Assembly (NCBI GenBank): GCA_963706555.1
Contig: OY970164.1
Location: 1,240,001 to 1,304,000, forward strand
Direction of reading: 5' to 3'
Length of the DNA stretch: 64,000 bases
DNA from: Bog-473 sp963706555
GTDB lineage: Bacteria > Actinomycetota > Acidimicrobiia > Acidimicrobiales > RAAP-2
Below the pieces are notes generated by a model that saw only the letters and a list, made by a program, of their open reading frames with translations, ran no database searches and was not told the DNA's origin. A program made the position numbers and the translations under genes. This document shows positions 37,349 through 46,241 of the stretch, piece after piece; positions within the stretch are counted from its first letter, which is position 1, and each line of letters opens with the position of its first letter.

Positions 37349-39334
37349 ATGCAAAGAAACGAACGATTCGAACTGCTCTCTGCCTCCGACGAAACGATCG
37401 AGGATGCTGTCCGGTTCGCCGACCCGATGGTCCTTCGGGGTCTGCTGTATCAACTGACCGGCGATGAGAGTATCGGCGCGACCGCGATCGGAACAGCCGC
37501 GGCGGGGTACTTCGAGTTCAAGACGCTCACGGACCCCGCCGACGTGGCACTGCTGCAGTCGAAAGCGGCCAGCTTTCTCAAGGCGTACCGGGACGAGGGC
37601 GCCGACGTCATCGACAGTGGCCCTTCGGACCGTCTGCGGCGCAGTCTCGGGCTTTGCGCGGGTGAAGACATTCGCGACGCCGAATTCGAGATGTGGCTCG
37701 AGACATTGGCGCTCGACCCTTGGGCACGGAGTCACGCGTGGTCGGCGGAGCCATCGGCGGAACAACTCAAAGGCTTCCCAGTGGCCGTGATCGGCGCGGG
37801 TATGGGAGGCCTGAACGTGGCGGTGCAGCTGAAACACTCAGGGATCCCGTTCACTGTGCTCGAGAAGAACTCCGGCGTCGGGGGAACGTGGTTCGAGAAT
37901 CGATATCCCGGAGCGAGGGTCGATTCCCCTAGCCGTACGTACACCCACACCTACGGGGTGGATTTTCCTTTCCCGAACCCATTTTGCCCACAGAGCGAGA
38001 ACGAGAAATATTTCAATTGGGTGGCCGACACCTTCGGCGTGCGTGAGGACATCCAATTCGACACGGAGGTCACCTCCTGTGAGTGGGACGAGGAGACCAG
38101 CACCTGGGAGATCCGAGCAGAACATCCGGACGGATCTCGGACCTTGAGAGTGAACGCGGTGATCAGCTGCGTCGGCTTTCTGGCGCGCCCGAACATTCCT
38201 CACATCGAAGGCATGGACACTTTCGCGGGCCAGGTCTTTCATTCGGCTCGTTGGCCGGCGGATCTCGACGTGGCCGGCGCGCGTGTTGCCGTCGTCGGCA
38301 GCGGGTGTACCGGGTATCAGATGATTCCCGAATTGGCGAAGGTCGCGAGTCATACCTTCGCCTTTCAGCGCACGCCGAATTGGATCTTCGACACCCCGGG
38401 ATATCTTGATCCGTTTCCCGATCAAGTCACGTGGTTGGATCGCAATTTCCCCTTTTTCACCAACTTCGTGCGCTTCCGGACGAGCTGGATGTACGGCCCC
38501 ACCAATCTTCAGGCGACTTTCACGATCGATCCTGAATTTCAGGACCCGCACACTTTGAGTCAGACGAACAAGAAGATCCGCGACCAGAGGATCGCCTTCA
38601 TGCAGTCCAAATTCGCGGAGCGCCCGGACCTGCTGGAAAGGATGCTTCCCGAGGCGCCACCCATGTCGGCACGTCCGATTCTGGTGGATCCGAACCGCAG
38701 CGTCTATGACGCACTGTTGCAAGATGACGTCTTGCTCGTCACCGACGGCATTCTCCGGATAACCCCGGACGGGATTGAGACGGAAGACGGCTCTTCCTAT
38801 GCGGTGGACGTCATAGTCTTCGCCACGGGTTTCAAATCCAACGATTTTCTCTTCCCGATGGAGATTCGCGGTCGTGGCCGGCAAGGGGTGACGGAACTCT
38901 GGAGCAAGGATGGCGCGCGTGCGTACCTCGGCACCCTGCTCCCGGGCTTCCCGAATTTCTTCATGATCTACGGACCCAATACGAATCCCTACGGAGGTCT
39001 CCAGGTCGTCGACATGGAAGAAGCCGTGACGCGCTTCGCCCTGGGATGTATCGGGCATCTGATTGCCGGGGACAATTCCTCGATCGACGTCACCGAGGAC
39101 GCCTACTGGCGGTACAACGATGAACTGGACCAGGTCGAGATCACAAAGGTCTGGCGGGACACCCGCGCCCACAACTACTTCACGAATGAGTTCGGACGGT
39201 CCTCGGCGAATATGCCCTTCGACGTCCGGGAGACATGGAAGTGGCTGCGCGATCCGGGAAATCCTCCGGAAGTGCGAGAAGGTCCACGCGTAGCCATTCG
39301 ACCCTATTTCGGCGAGGATCTCGTGGTGTCCTGA
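37349..39334 (+). CDS. Flavin-containing Baeyer-Villiger-type monooxygenase
   Basis: A 661-residue class B flavoprotein. FAD Rossmann 'GAGMGGLNVAVQL', 'GGTWFENRYPGARVDSPS', the BVMO fingerprint FxGxxxHxxxW in 'FAGQVFHSARW', NADP Rossmann 'VVGSGCTGYQ', and 'VIVFATGF' near the C-terminus. About 130 residues precede the FAD domain, a helical extension seen in a subgroup of larger BVMOs. It would insert oxygen next to a ketone using NADPH; substrate unknown. The neighbouring GC drops in the 185-bp divergent promoter region, which holds GTTAAC and ATTGCAAT palindromes. Confidence 0.9.
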   Translation: MQRNERFELLSASDETIEDAVRFADPMVLRGLLYQLTGDESIGATAIGTAAAGYFEFKTLTDPADVALLQSKAASFLKAYRDEGADVIDSGPSDRLRRSLGLCAGEDIRDAEFEMWLETLALDPWARSHAWSAEPSAEQLKGFPVAVIGAGMGGLNVAVQLKHSGIPFTVLEKNSGVGGTWFENRYPGARVDSPSRTYTHTYGVDFPFPNPFCPQSENEKYFNWVADTFGVREDIQFDTEVTSCEWDEETSTWEIRAEHPDGSRTLRVNAVISCVGFLARPNIPHIEGMDTFAGQVFHSARWPADLDVAGARVAVVGSGCTGYQMIPELAKVASHTFAFQRTPNWIFDTPGYLDPFPDQVTWLDRNFPFFTNFVRFRTSWMYGPTNLQATFTIDPEFQDPHTLSQTNKKIRDQRIAFMQSKFAERPDLLERMLPEAPPMSARPILVDPNRSVYDALLQDDVLLVTDGILRITPDGIETEDGSSYAVDVIVFATGFKSNDFLFPMEIRGRGRQGVTELWSKDGARAYLGTLLPGFPNFFMIYGPNTNPYGGLQVVDMEEAVTRFALGCIGHLIAGDNSSIDVTEDAYWRYNDELDQVEITKVWRDTRAHNYFTNEFGRSSANMPFDVRETWKWLRDPGNPPEVREGPRVAIRPYFGEDLVVS

Positions 39335-39401
39335 AGTGCGTCGCCCAGAGACGTCCGGTGCTCTGCGTCCGACGTCGGAGCGACCAGGACCGACTGCCGG
39401 T

Positions 39402-39836
39402 TCAACCTCGGGGAGGTCGGAGCACGACGAGCGGGATCTCTCGGTCCGTCTTGCGCTGATAGCCGGCGTAGTTGCGATGCGTACTCGCGATGATCGGCCA
39501 GATTCGTGCTCTCTCGTCGGCGTCTGCAATCTCGGCGATCATCGACACAGGGGGTTTCGGACCGAGCTTGACCATGACATTCGGATCGTCCCGGAGGTTG
39601 AGGAACCACGCCGGATTTGTGGCGTCCCCGCCCCGGGAGGCCACGACCACCATGGCGTCGTTCTCCTGGAACGGCGAGGTCAGCATCGTCGTGCGCGGCT
39701 GACCGCTCTTTCTGCCGGTCGTGGTCAACTCGATCACAGGCATCCCTGAGACCCGCCAGCCCAGGCGACCGCCCGACGCGCCCAGCAGCAGCCGATGCAC
39801 ACGGTTCATCACTTTGAAGGCAGGGTCCGAAGGCAT
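39402..39836 (-). CDS. Deazaflavin (F420)-dependent nitroreductase-family protein
   Basis: A 144-residue split-beta-barrel protein of the DDN family: 'VIELTTTGRKSGQPRTTMLT', 'VVVASRGGDATNPAWFLNL' and 'DPNVMVKLG' match the cofactor-binding core. The family uses F420 in Actinobacteria; substrates vary. Converges with the monooxygenase gene 67 bp away. Confidence 0.88.
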   Translation of the reverse strand: MPSDPAFKVMNRVHRLLLGASGGRLGWRVSGMPVIELTTTGRKSGQPRTTMLTSPFQENDAMVVVASRGGDATNPAWFLNLRDDPNVMVKLGPKPPVSMIAEIADADERARIWPIIASTHRNYAGYQRKTDREIPLVVLRPPRG

Positions 39837-39914
39837 CGCGCAAAGCGTACGCCGAGCGCCACGACATCGTTGACGTGGAGGGACGCGACCGGGGACACAC
39901 GGCGTCGTGCCCGT

Positions 39915-40544
39915 TCAGGGCTCAGTCGCCCGCGCGTGCAGCATCTCGATCCGGCGGGCCAGATTGACGGCATGATCGCCGAGTCGTTCGTAGAAACGGG
40001 CCAACAAGGTGACCTGGGCCCCGATGGCGGTGGGCATCGTCTCGGCGGCGATCTCCCCGGTCAACCGGTCGTGGAGAATGTCGATCTCCTCGTCGTCTTC
40101 ATGCAGGGAAACGGACTGGGCCGATCGATCTGCATATGCATCGGCGGCATCACGCCACATCTCGAGCGCGACCTCCGCCATCCGTTGGACGATTCCTCGG
40201 CTGAGCGGGCTCATTTCGGCGCCGAGATTGGTGACCGCCCTCTGGGCGATGTGCTCGGCCAGATCTCCGCTCCGTTCCAACTCGGGGAGGATCAGGAGGA
40301 TCCCCACGAGGTGTCGCAGGGACTCGTTCGGGGTGCTCGTGGCATCGATTTGCCGCCAGACCATCAACTCCACTTCGGCGGTGAGATCGTCGACCGCCTG
40401 GTCGCCTTCGACCACGTCTGATCCCATGGAGGGATCGTTGGACAACAACGCCTCGGTGGCCCTGGCCAGGGCCTCGGAGACGAGCGCGAACAACTGGATG
40501 ACCCGGGCTTCAACCGGGTCGAACTGTGGGGGTGCCGGATCCAT
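39915..40544 (-). CDS. phoU: PhoU-like phosphate signalling regulator
   Basis: A 209-residue all-helical PhoU with two three-helix repeats; metal-binding-type motifs 'EGDQAVDDLTAEVE' and 'EDDEEIDILHDRL', and 'RSGDLAEHIAQRAV' and 'RLGDHAVNLARRIE'. PhoU proteins damp PhoR/PhoP signalling and interact with phosphate transporters. It is divergent from a phosphate:H+ symporter gene, with a PHO box between. Confidence 0.92.
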   Translation of the reverse strand: MDPAPPQFDPVEARVIQLFALVSEALARATEALLSNDPSMGSDVVEGDQAVDDLTAEVELMVWRQIDATSTPNESLRHLVGILLILPELERSGDLAEHIAQRAVTNLGAEMSPLSRGIVQRMAEVALEMWRDAADAYADRSAQSVSLHEDDEEIDILHDRLTGEIAAETMPTAIGAQVTLLARFYERLGDHAVNLARRIEMLHARATEP

Positions 40545-40589
40545 CGCCTGGGCACACTAGCTGCCCAGATAACCAAGAATTCGCGCATC

Positions 40590-40611
40590 GTTCACACAAC
40601 GTTTACCTTTG
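40590..40611 (+). promoter_or_regulatory. PHO box (PhoP-type direct repeat)
   Basis: GTTCACA-CAAC-GTTTACC: two 7-bp units at 40590 and 40601, 11 bp apart, match the actinobacterial PhoP direct repeat GTTCACC-N4-GTTCACC at 12 of 14 positions. It lies between phoU (minus) and the symporter gene (plus), about 43 bp before GTG 40650. Confidence 0.75.
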
Positions 40612-40649
40612 GATGGTCTTGGGATTACCCGGGGCAGCAAGAGTGGCCT

Positions 40650-42173
40650 GTGCTTATGTCGCGAGCTGGAAAGATCGTCGCACCCGACACACCGGTGGCA
40701 GACGGCGGGGCTGGCCGCCCGCTGCACGCGCAAACGGTCACCGACCTCCTGAACGAAGCTCCGACGAGCAAGTTCCATCGCCGCACCGTCATCATCTCGG
40801 GCGTCGGGTTCTTCACGGATGCCTACGACCTCTTCGTCATCGGCACGGCGGCGGCCCTCGTCGCGGTGCAGTGGCACCTCAGCACGCTCCAGACCAGTTG
40901 GGTCACGGGGGCCGCGATCCTGGGCGCCTTCGTCGGTGCCTTCACCTTCGGACGTATCGCGGACGTCATCGGCCGCAAGAAGGTCTACGTGACCGTGGCG
41001 GTGATCATGGTCTTCGGCGCGGTGGCTTCCGCCTTCGCCCCCAACTTCATCTTCCTGGTCGTCGCCCGCCTGGTCCTCGGCCTGGGCATCGGCGGCGACT
41101 ATCCCGTCTCGGCCGTGTTCATGAGCGAGTACTCCAACCGCCAGGACAGGGGTCGACTAGTCGGTCTCGTCTTCTCCATGCAGGCGTTGGGCCTGATCGT
41201 CGGGCCGCTCATCGCCCTCCTGCTGTTGTCATCGGGGATCGGTGACGGGTTGACGTGGCGCATCCTGCTCGGGCTGGGGGCGGTACCGGCTGGCGCTGTG
41301 GTCTACCTGCGCTCAAAAATGCCCGAGTCGCCCCGCTACCTGGCCCAGGTGCAGGGTGAGTCAGCGCGGGCGGCCCAGGATCTGACAGATTTTTCCGAGG
41401 GCGTCATCACCCAGCCCACTGATGCCGCTGTCGCCTCTGGGCGCTTGCAGCTTCGCAGCTTCCTGTCCAACCCCCGCATGCTCAAATTAATCTTGGGCAC
41501 CGCAGGGGCGTGGTTCCTCTTCGACTACGCCTACTACGGGAATACGCTGTCGTTGCCTGCGATCTTGAAGCAGGTCAATCCCACGGCGAGCCTCGAGACC
41601 AAGCTGTTGTGGTCGCTCGGCATGTTCGTCGTCTTCGCCGTCCCGGGCTACTTGCTGGCCGTCGCCAAAATGGACCGCATCGGCCACCGACGGCTGCAGT
41701 TCATCGGGTTCTCCGTCATGGCGTTGTGCTTCTTGGTGTTGGCCATCGTCCCTGCTCTCACCGAGCACGTGGCGCCATTCCTGGCCATCCTCGGTCTCAG
41801 CTACTTCTTCATTCAGTTCGGTCCGAACATGACGACGTTCGTGTTGCCCTCCGAAGTGTTCCCGGTGAGCGTGCGGACGACCGGTCACGGCATCGCCGCG
41901 GGCATCGGCAAGTTGGGCGCGTTCGTCGGCGTGTTCCTCGTGCCGGTGCTCCAGGACCACATCGGATTGCGCGGCCTCCTGGCCGTGGCGGGTGCATCGG
42001 CCGTGCTCGGGTTTGCCGTGACCTCCCTCCTTCCAGAGCCCGCAGGGAGGACTCTGGAGGATGTCTCGGCGGACGAACCCGCGGTTTCGGCGCCTCGAGT
42101 CGCCGCGGTGCCGACGGTGCCGAACGTCGCGACCGTGCCTAGCCCTGCCGGATCGGGGCTGACCACCGCGTAA
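40650..42173 (+). CDS. MFS phosphate:H+ symporter-like transporter (PHS family)
   Basis: A 507-residue 12-TM major facilitator. 'GVGFFTDAYDLFVIG' in TM1 and 'GLGIGGDYPVSAVFMSEYSNR' in TM4 are hallmarks of the Pho84/PiPT phosphate symporters; 'GRIADVIGRKKVY' is the loop 2-3 motif. The tail is Ala/Pro/Val-rich. ATG 40656 is an alternative start. The PHO box upstream supports induction by phosphate limitation. Confidence 0.88.
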   Translation: MLMSRAGKIVAPDTPVADGGAGRPLHAQTVTDLLNEAPTSKFHRRTVIISGVGFFTDAYDLFVIGTAAALVAVQWHLSTLQTSWVTGAAILGAFVGAFTFGRIADVIGRKKVYVTVAVIMVFGAVASAFAPNFIFLVVARLVLGLGIGGDYPVSAVFMSEYSNRQDRGRLVGLVFSMQALGLIVGPLIALLLLSSGIGDGLTWRILLGLGAVPAGAVVYLRSKMPESPRYLAQVQGESARAAQDLTDFSEGVITQPTDAAVASGRLQLRSFLSNPRMLKLILGTAGAWFLFDYAYYGNTLSLPAILKQVNPTASLETKLLWSLGMFVVFAVPGYLLAVAKMDRIGHRRLQFIGFSVMALCFLVLAIVPALTEHVAPFLAILGLSYFFIQFGPNMTTFVLPSEVFPVSVRTTGHGIAAGIGKLGAFVGVFLVPVLQDHIGLRGLLAVAGASAVLGFAVTSLLPEPAGRTLEDVSADEPAVSAPRVAAVPTVPNVATVPSPAGSGLTTA

Positions 42174-42254
42174 GCGGACGCTCCCCATACCGATCCCGAT
42201 CCTCGTCAGGTTTCGGGTGACGACCGGGCTTCGGGCGTTCGGCCCACCGCGCTC

Positions 42255-44735
42255 CTATTCGGCCCGCAGCACCAGATTGACGGGAGTGCGCGCCGCCGCG
42301 CGTCCAGGGAGGAGCGCGACGAGGTTGGCGAGCACGATTGTGCCGATCGCCACCAGTACGACGGCGAGGACCGGGACGGTCGGTGCGGGGACGACGTTGA
42401 GCTCGTGGGCGAACAGGTCCCAGAGACCTTTCCCGGCGAATATGCCGAGCGGCACGCCCACGATGGTGCCGAGCACGGACGTGACCGTCGCTTGCCACCC
42501 GACGGTGCCGGCCAACTGCCGGCGTGTGAAGCCGAGTGCCTTGAGGAGTGCGAGGTCCCGCCGCCGCCGCCGTACCGACGCGGCCAGGGTGAGACCGAGG
42601 GCCAGGACTGCGCCGAAGGCCAAGCCTGCAGCCAAGATCGCGGGCATGGAGCCCATCGTCTTGTAGTTGATGATCTCAGCCGGGAGCAGCACCCGGTAGT
42701 CCTGAATACCGGCCTCCCCGTGTGTCGTCCTGTTGATGGTGTCGGCAACGTGTTGCACGGAGCGCGTGGCCACGGTGGCGCTCGCCGTGTTGTTGAAACG
42801 GACGAACACGGCATTGGGACCGTTCGCCGGCGACCCTTGGATGTCGCGGGTGCCGGCCGGGATGAGGTGGTAATCGACGACTGCGCCGGTACCGATGGAA
42901 AGGTGCAACCCGAACCCGATTCCGACAGCGGGCAGGCTGGCCACACCCACGATGGTGAGTGTCTCATCCGTGCCGCCACCCGTGACCCGCACCGTGTCGC
43001 CCATCCGCTTGTGAAGCGCCAGGAGCGTGGACCGGCCGAACACGACCTGGTCGGCTCGTTCGACGGCGTGCCCGGCCAGAAGCGGCGGGGCCACCGCGGC
43101 GCCGGGGGTCACGCCGATGATCGGGACAGGCTGCCCGTCGAAGAGGAGCGAGTCGAAGTAGACCCCCGACCAGCCGGACACGTCCTTGTCCCGGCGCAGT
43201 TGCTGTGTCAGTTGGGCCTGCGGGATGTCGCCGTATCCAGCGTTCGACTCCATCATTGCGTTCCAGTTCCATCCGTAAAGCGGGGGGTGCGAAATGAGGG
43301 TGTTGAGGCTGTTGCCGAACGTGAGTGCCGTGACGACCACGGTGACCGCAAGCACGACCCCGACGATCGCCGAGCGGACCGGGACGGCCGAACGGCCGTG
43401 GCCCGAGGACAGCGCAAACCGGGTGCCCGTGGCTGCTGCCACCGGCAACGGTGCGGAGAGGGTGGCGACCGTGCTGCCCCGCGCCAGGGCCCTCGCACCG
43501 TCACGGCGCGCATCGAGGCGGTGCGGTGCCGTGAGCAACGACATGGCGAGGGCGATGACACCGAGAATGACGATGAGGGCGAGCACGCCCAACCCGATGG
43601 CGGTCCAGTCGAAGGAGACGCCTCCCGGCTCCAGGGCGCGCACCGGTCCGAACCTGATCGGGGACAGGGCGACGGCGACTGCCCCGGCGGCGAGGGACCC
43701 CGCCACGATGGCCAACATCGCGCCGATGAGCCCGTCGGCGGTCGTGATGGCCGGACCGGCGCCCAGCGAGCGCATCACCTGGCGGTCCTCGGTATCGAGC
43801 TGAAACTGGCGCGAGAGCGCCAGCCCCGCGATGAGCAGCGCCGTCAACGCCGCGATGCACCCGAAGACGGCCAATGCCACGGACTCCGGCTTGATCGCTT
43901 GCTCGGCCTCGGCCTCGATCACGGAGGTGACGTGGAAGTAGTAGGGGTCCCCGGGGGGGAGGAGGCTCAGGTATTCCCGCTCGACGGCGCCCACCGCGCC
44001 GGGTCCGCCTTGCAGCCGGAGGCCGCTCCAGGCGTAGGTGATGCAACAACCCAGCAACTGGTCGGTGAGGGCCGGGGTCATCAGCATTTTGGGGATCTGG
44101 TCGACGTCGTCCTCGACCACGTCGTCGTTGAAGACGCCGATGCCGACAACATGCAGGTTGATCACCTTGTAGGCCCGGGTGGTCGGGACGCTGCTCCCCC
44201 CGAGTTGCGCATTGGAGAAGAAGCCGTAATGGAGGACCTGGCCGACGTGGTAGCCGATCTCGTCCGCGGCGAGCTTGTCCACGATGACCTCGTCCGCCCG
44301 CCGGGGATCGGCCTGCCGGCCCGCAACGATGTGGACCTTGTCCTGCGTGAAGTACAGCCCGTTGACGCTCGCCTCGAAGTTCGGCTCGGCCGAGTCGAGC
44401 TCGGACGGGTCGATCGTGCCGTTCTGCCTCACCGGGTTGGCATTGGGGGAGACGTAGGTCTCGAGAGAGCCCACCTGTGGCAGATGGCTGATCTTTCTCA
44501 GCACAGCGGGGTTGTAGTTGCCGAGGTCGATGTCCAAGTCGGAGGGATCAGTACTGGCCAGGAAAGCCGGGAACGAAGCCTCCGTGCGCCGTGCGGAGGA
44601 AATGCTGCCGATCGCGAGGCCGCCCACGAGGGCGATGAGAAGGGCCAGGGTGACGTAGCCCGCCCAGCGCCGGCGCAGCGTGGCCACGAAGCGGTACCAA
44701 GCGACGGAAAGGCCGTGAACAGCTGAGTCGCGCAT
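42255..44735 (-). CDS. Large FtsX-like ABC transporter permease, no ATPase partner
   Basis: An 826-residue protein with an N-terminal TM ('YVTLALLIALVGGLAIG'), an extracytoplasmic MacB_PCD-like domain, a first FtsX core of three TMs (about residues 300-420), a second extracellular domain, and a C-terminal FtsX core ('ALALLKALGFTRRQLAGTVGW' zone to 'LVALLPGRAAARTPV'). This is the duplicated layout of lipoprotein or peptide export permeases. An ABC ATPase gene usually adjoins it but none is present in the window. Substrate unknown. Confidence 0.82.
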   Translation of the reverse strand: MRDSAVHGLSVAWYRFVATLRRRWAGYVTLALLIALVGGLAIGSISSARRTEASFPAFLASTDPSDLDIDLGNYNPAVLRKISHLPQVGSLETYVSPNANPVRQNGTIDPSELDSAEPNFEASVNGLYFTQDKVHIVAGRQADPRRADEVIVDKLAADEIGYHVGQVLHYGFFSNAQLGGSSVPTTRAYKVINLHVVGIGVFNDDVVEDDVDQIPKMLMTPALTDQLLGCCITYAWSGLRLQGGPGAVGAVEREYLSLLPPGDPYYFHVTSVIEAEAEQAIKPESVALAVFGCIAALTALLIAGLALSRQFQLDTEDRQVMRSLGAGPAITTADGLIGAMLAIVAGSLAAGAVAVALSPIRFGPVRALEPGGVSFDWTAIGLGVLALIVILGVIALAMSLLTAPHRLDARRDGARALARGSTVATLSAPLPVAAATGTRFALSSGHGRSAVPVRSAIVGVVLAVTVVVTALTFGNSLNTLISHPPLYGWNWNAMMESNAGYGDIPQAQLTQQLRRDKDVSGWSGVYFDSLLFDGQPVPIIGVTPGAAVAPPLLAGHAVERADQVVFGRSTLLALHKRMGDTVRVTGGGTDETLTIVGVASLPAVGIGFGLHLSIGTGAVVDYHLIPAGTRDIQGSPANGPNAVFVRFNNTASATVATRSVQHVADTINRTTHGEAGIQDYRVLLPAEIINYKTMGSMPAILAAGLAFGAVLALGLTLAASVRRRRRDLALLKALGFTRRQLAGTVGWQATVTSVLGTIVGVPLGIFAGKGLWDLFAHELNVVPAPTVPVLAVVLVAIGTIVLANLVALLPGRAAARTPVNLVLRAE

Positions 44736-44885
44736 CTCAGTCCTTTATCGCACGCATCGTCCAAGAAGACCAGGGTGCAGACATGCAGTTGGGGGGTGGT
44801 GGTGAGCCCACCTCCAGCTTGGTGACACCACATCGGGGGCGAAAGGCTTGCTTTGAGGCACTAGGCACGGCAGGCTGGACCTTCG

Positions 44886-45452
44886 ATGACCTCTGAACCT
44901 CCCCCCTCTGATCCCGACGGTTCGGGCGGAGGGGCCTCGCACGGCGGACATTCCCCGGGTGGAATCGCGCCCGTCCGCGCCGCGGTGGTCATCATCATTT
45001 TCGTGGTTGCGGCGATCGCATTGGTGGCGGTAGGCACCCGTCCGACGGTCAGTGGGGAGGCGGCGACAACAACGACCACGACGCCCACAGGGCACACGAC
45101 GACAACCACGGCGCCGGCAACCACGACCACGACAACGACGATCCCCAAGAGCTCGGTCAAGGTCGTGGTCGCCAACGCCACCCAGACGAACGGTTTGGCC
45201 GCGCACTACACGGCCGTCCTTGCCGCGCAGGGGTGGGCGATGCAGACCCCGGCTGATGCGTCAGCGACCGTGCAGACCTCGGCGGTGTACTACGCCAGCG
45301 CGGCCTATCAGGCCTCAGCAGCCACGATCGCCACCACCCTCGGCCTTAAGCCGGCAGCGGTGCTCCCGCTCACCTCATCGGTGCCGGTCACCGGCATCAC
45401 CGGCGACAACGTCGTGGTCGTTATCGGGGCCGACCTGGTCGCCGGGGCCTGA
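44886..45452 (+). CDS. Membrane-anchored LytR_C-domain protein
   Basis: A 188-residue protein: acidic/Gly-rich cytoplasmic N-terminus, one TM (about 30-50, 'AAVVIIIFVVAAIALVAVG'), a Thr-rich linker ('TTTTTTPTGHTTTTTAP'), and a LytR C-terminal-type domain ('VKVVVANATQTNGLAAHYTAVL' region, split here) with 'AVLPLTSSVPVTG'. Such domains occur in cell-wall proteins. It is 17 bp upstream of otsB. Confidence 0.8.
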   Translation: MTSEPPPSDPDGSGGGASHGGHSPGGIAPVRAAVVIIIFVVAAIALVAVGTRPTVSGEAATTTTTTPTGHTTTTTAPATTTTTTTIPKSSVKVVVANATQTNGLAAHYTAVLAAQGWAMQTPADASATVQTSAVYYASAAYQASAATIATTLGLKPAAVLPLTSSVPVTGITGDNVVVVIGADLVAGA

Positions 45453-45469
45453 GCAAGCCACCCCGGTCA

Positions 45470-46237
45470 GTGGGCGCCGGCGCATTTCCGGACATCTTTC
45501 TGCCGTTGGTCCGAGATCCGGAGCACAGCGCACTGTTCCTCGACTTCGACGGCACCCTGTCACCGATTGTGACTGAACCCGTGGCCGCGCTTCCGCTGCC
45601 GGGTGTTCCCGAGCTCTTGGCCCGTCTGGCCTTGCGTTTCGGCCTGGTCGCGGTCGTCTCGGGCAGGCCGGTCGACTTCCTGGAGCGTGTGCTCGAGTCT
45701 CCGCCCGGGGTCTCGCTCGTCGGCCTCTACGGATTGGGCCAGGTGGGACCCGACGCTCGCCCGTGGGAACGCGTGATCGCCGATGCCGTGGCCGAGGCCC
45801 GGGCCGATGCGCCGCACGGTGTCTACGTGGAGCCCAAGGGCCTGACCGTGACGCTGCACTGGCGCAACGCTCCCGCGGCGGGGCCATGGGCCACTGCGTT
45901 CGCCGGCCGCCAGGAGGTGGAGCGCGGATTGCGGATCTATCCCGGTCGCCTGTCGCTCGAGCTCCGGCCTCCGCTCGACGTGGACAAAGGGACCGTGTTC
46001 CGTTCCCTGGCCACGGGGGTGCAGGCGGTGGCCGTCTTCGGCGACGACCTCGGTGACCTACCGGCGTTCGACGCCGCGGCGGAGATGGCGGCGCAGGGTG
46101 TGCCGGCGATCCGAGTGGCGGTGGTCGACGAAGAGAGCGCGCCGGAGGTCGCGGCCAACGCCGACGTCGTGGTGGAGGGGCCCGAGGGCGCGCAGGCGCT
46201 GCTCGAACAGCTCGCTGCAGCGCCCGCCCACGGCTGA
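45470..46237 (+). CDS. otsB: Trehalose-6-phosphate phosphatase
   Basis: A 255-residue HAD phosphatase: 'LFLDFDGTLSPI' (nucleophile and acid Asp), 'VVSGRPVDFL', 'EPKGLTVTLHWRN', 'LRPPLDVDKGT' and 'VFGDDLGDLPAF'. It removes phosphate from trehalose-6-phosphate made by the convergent otsA gene. The two stops are 4 bp apart. GTG start. Confidence 0.9.
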   Translation: MGAGAFPDIFLPLVRDPEHSALFLDFDGTLSPIVTEPVAALPLPGVPELLARLALRFGLVAVVSGRPVDFLERVLESPPGVSLVGLYGLGQVGPDARPWERVIADAVAEARADAPHGVYVEPKGLTVTLHWRNAPAAGPWATAFAGRQEVERGLRIYPGRLSLELRPPLDVDKGTVFRSLATGVQAVAVFGDDLGDLPAFDAAAEMAAQGVPAIRVAVVDEESAPEVAANADVVVEGPEGAQALLEQLAAAPAHG

Positions 46238-46241
46238 GCCG

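Noticed and set aside
42405..44726. 773-residue open frame on the plus strand opposite the FtsX-like permease
   Set aside because: Arg/Gly/His-rich shadow composition without domains; the minus-strand permease has clear membrane segments.
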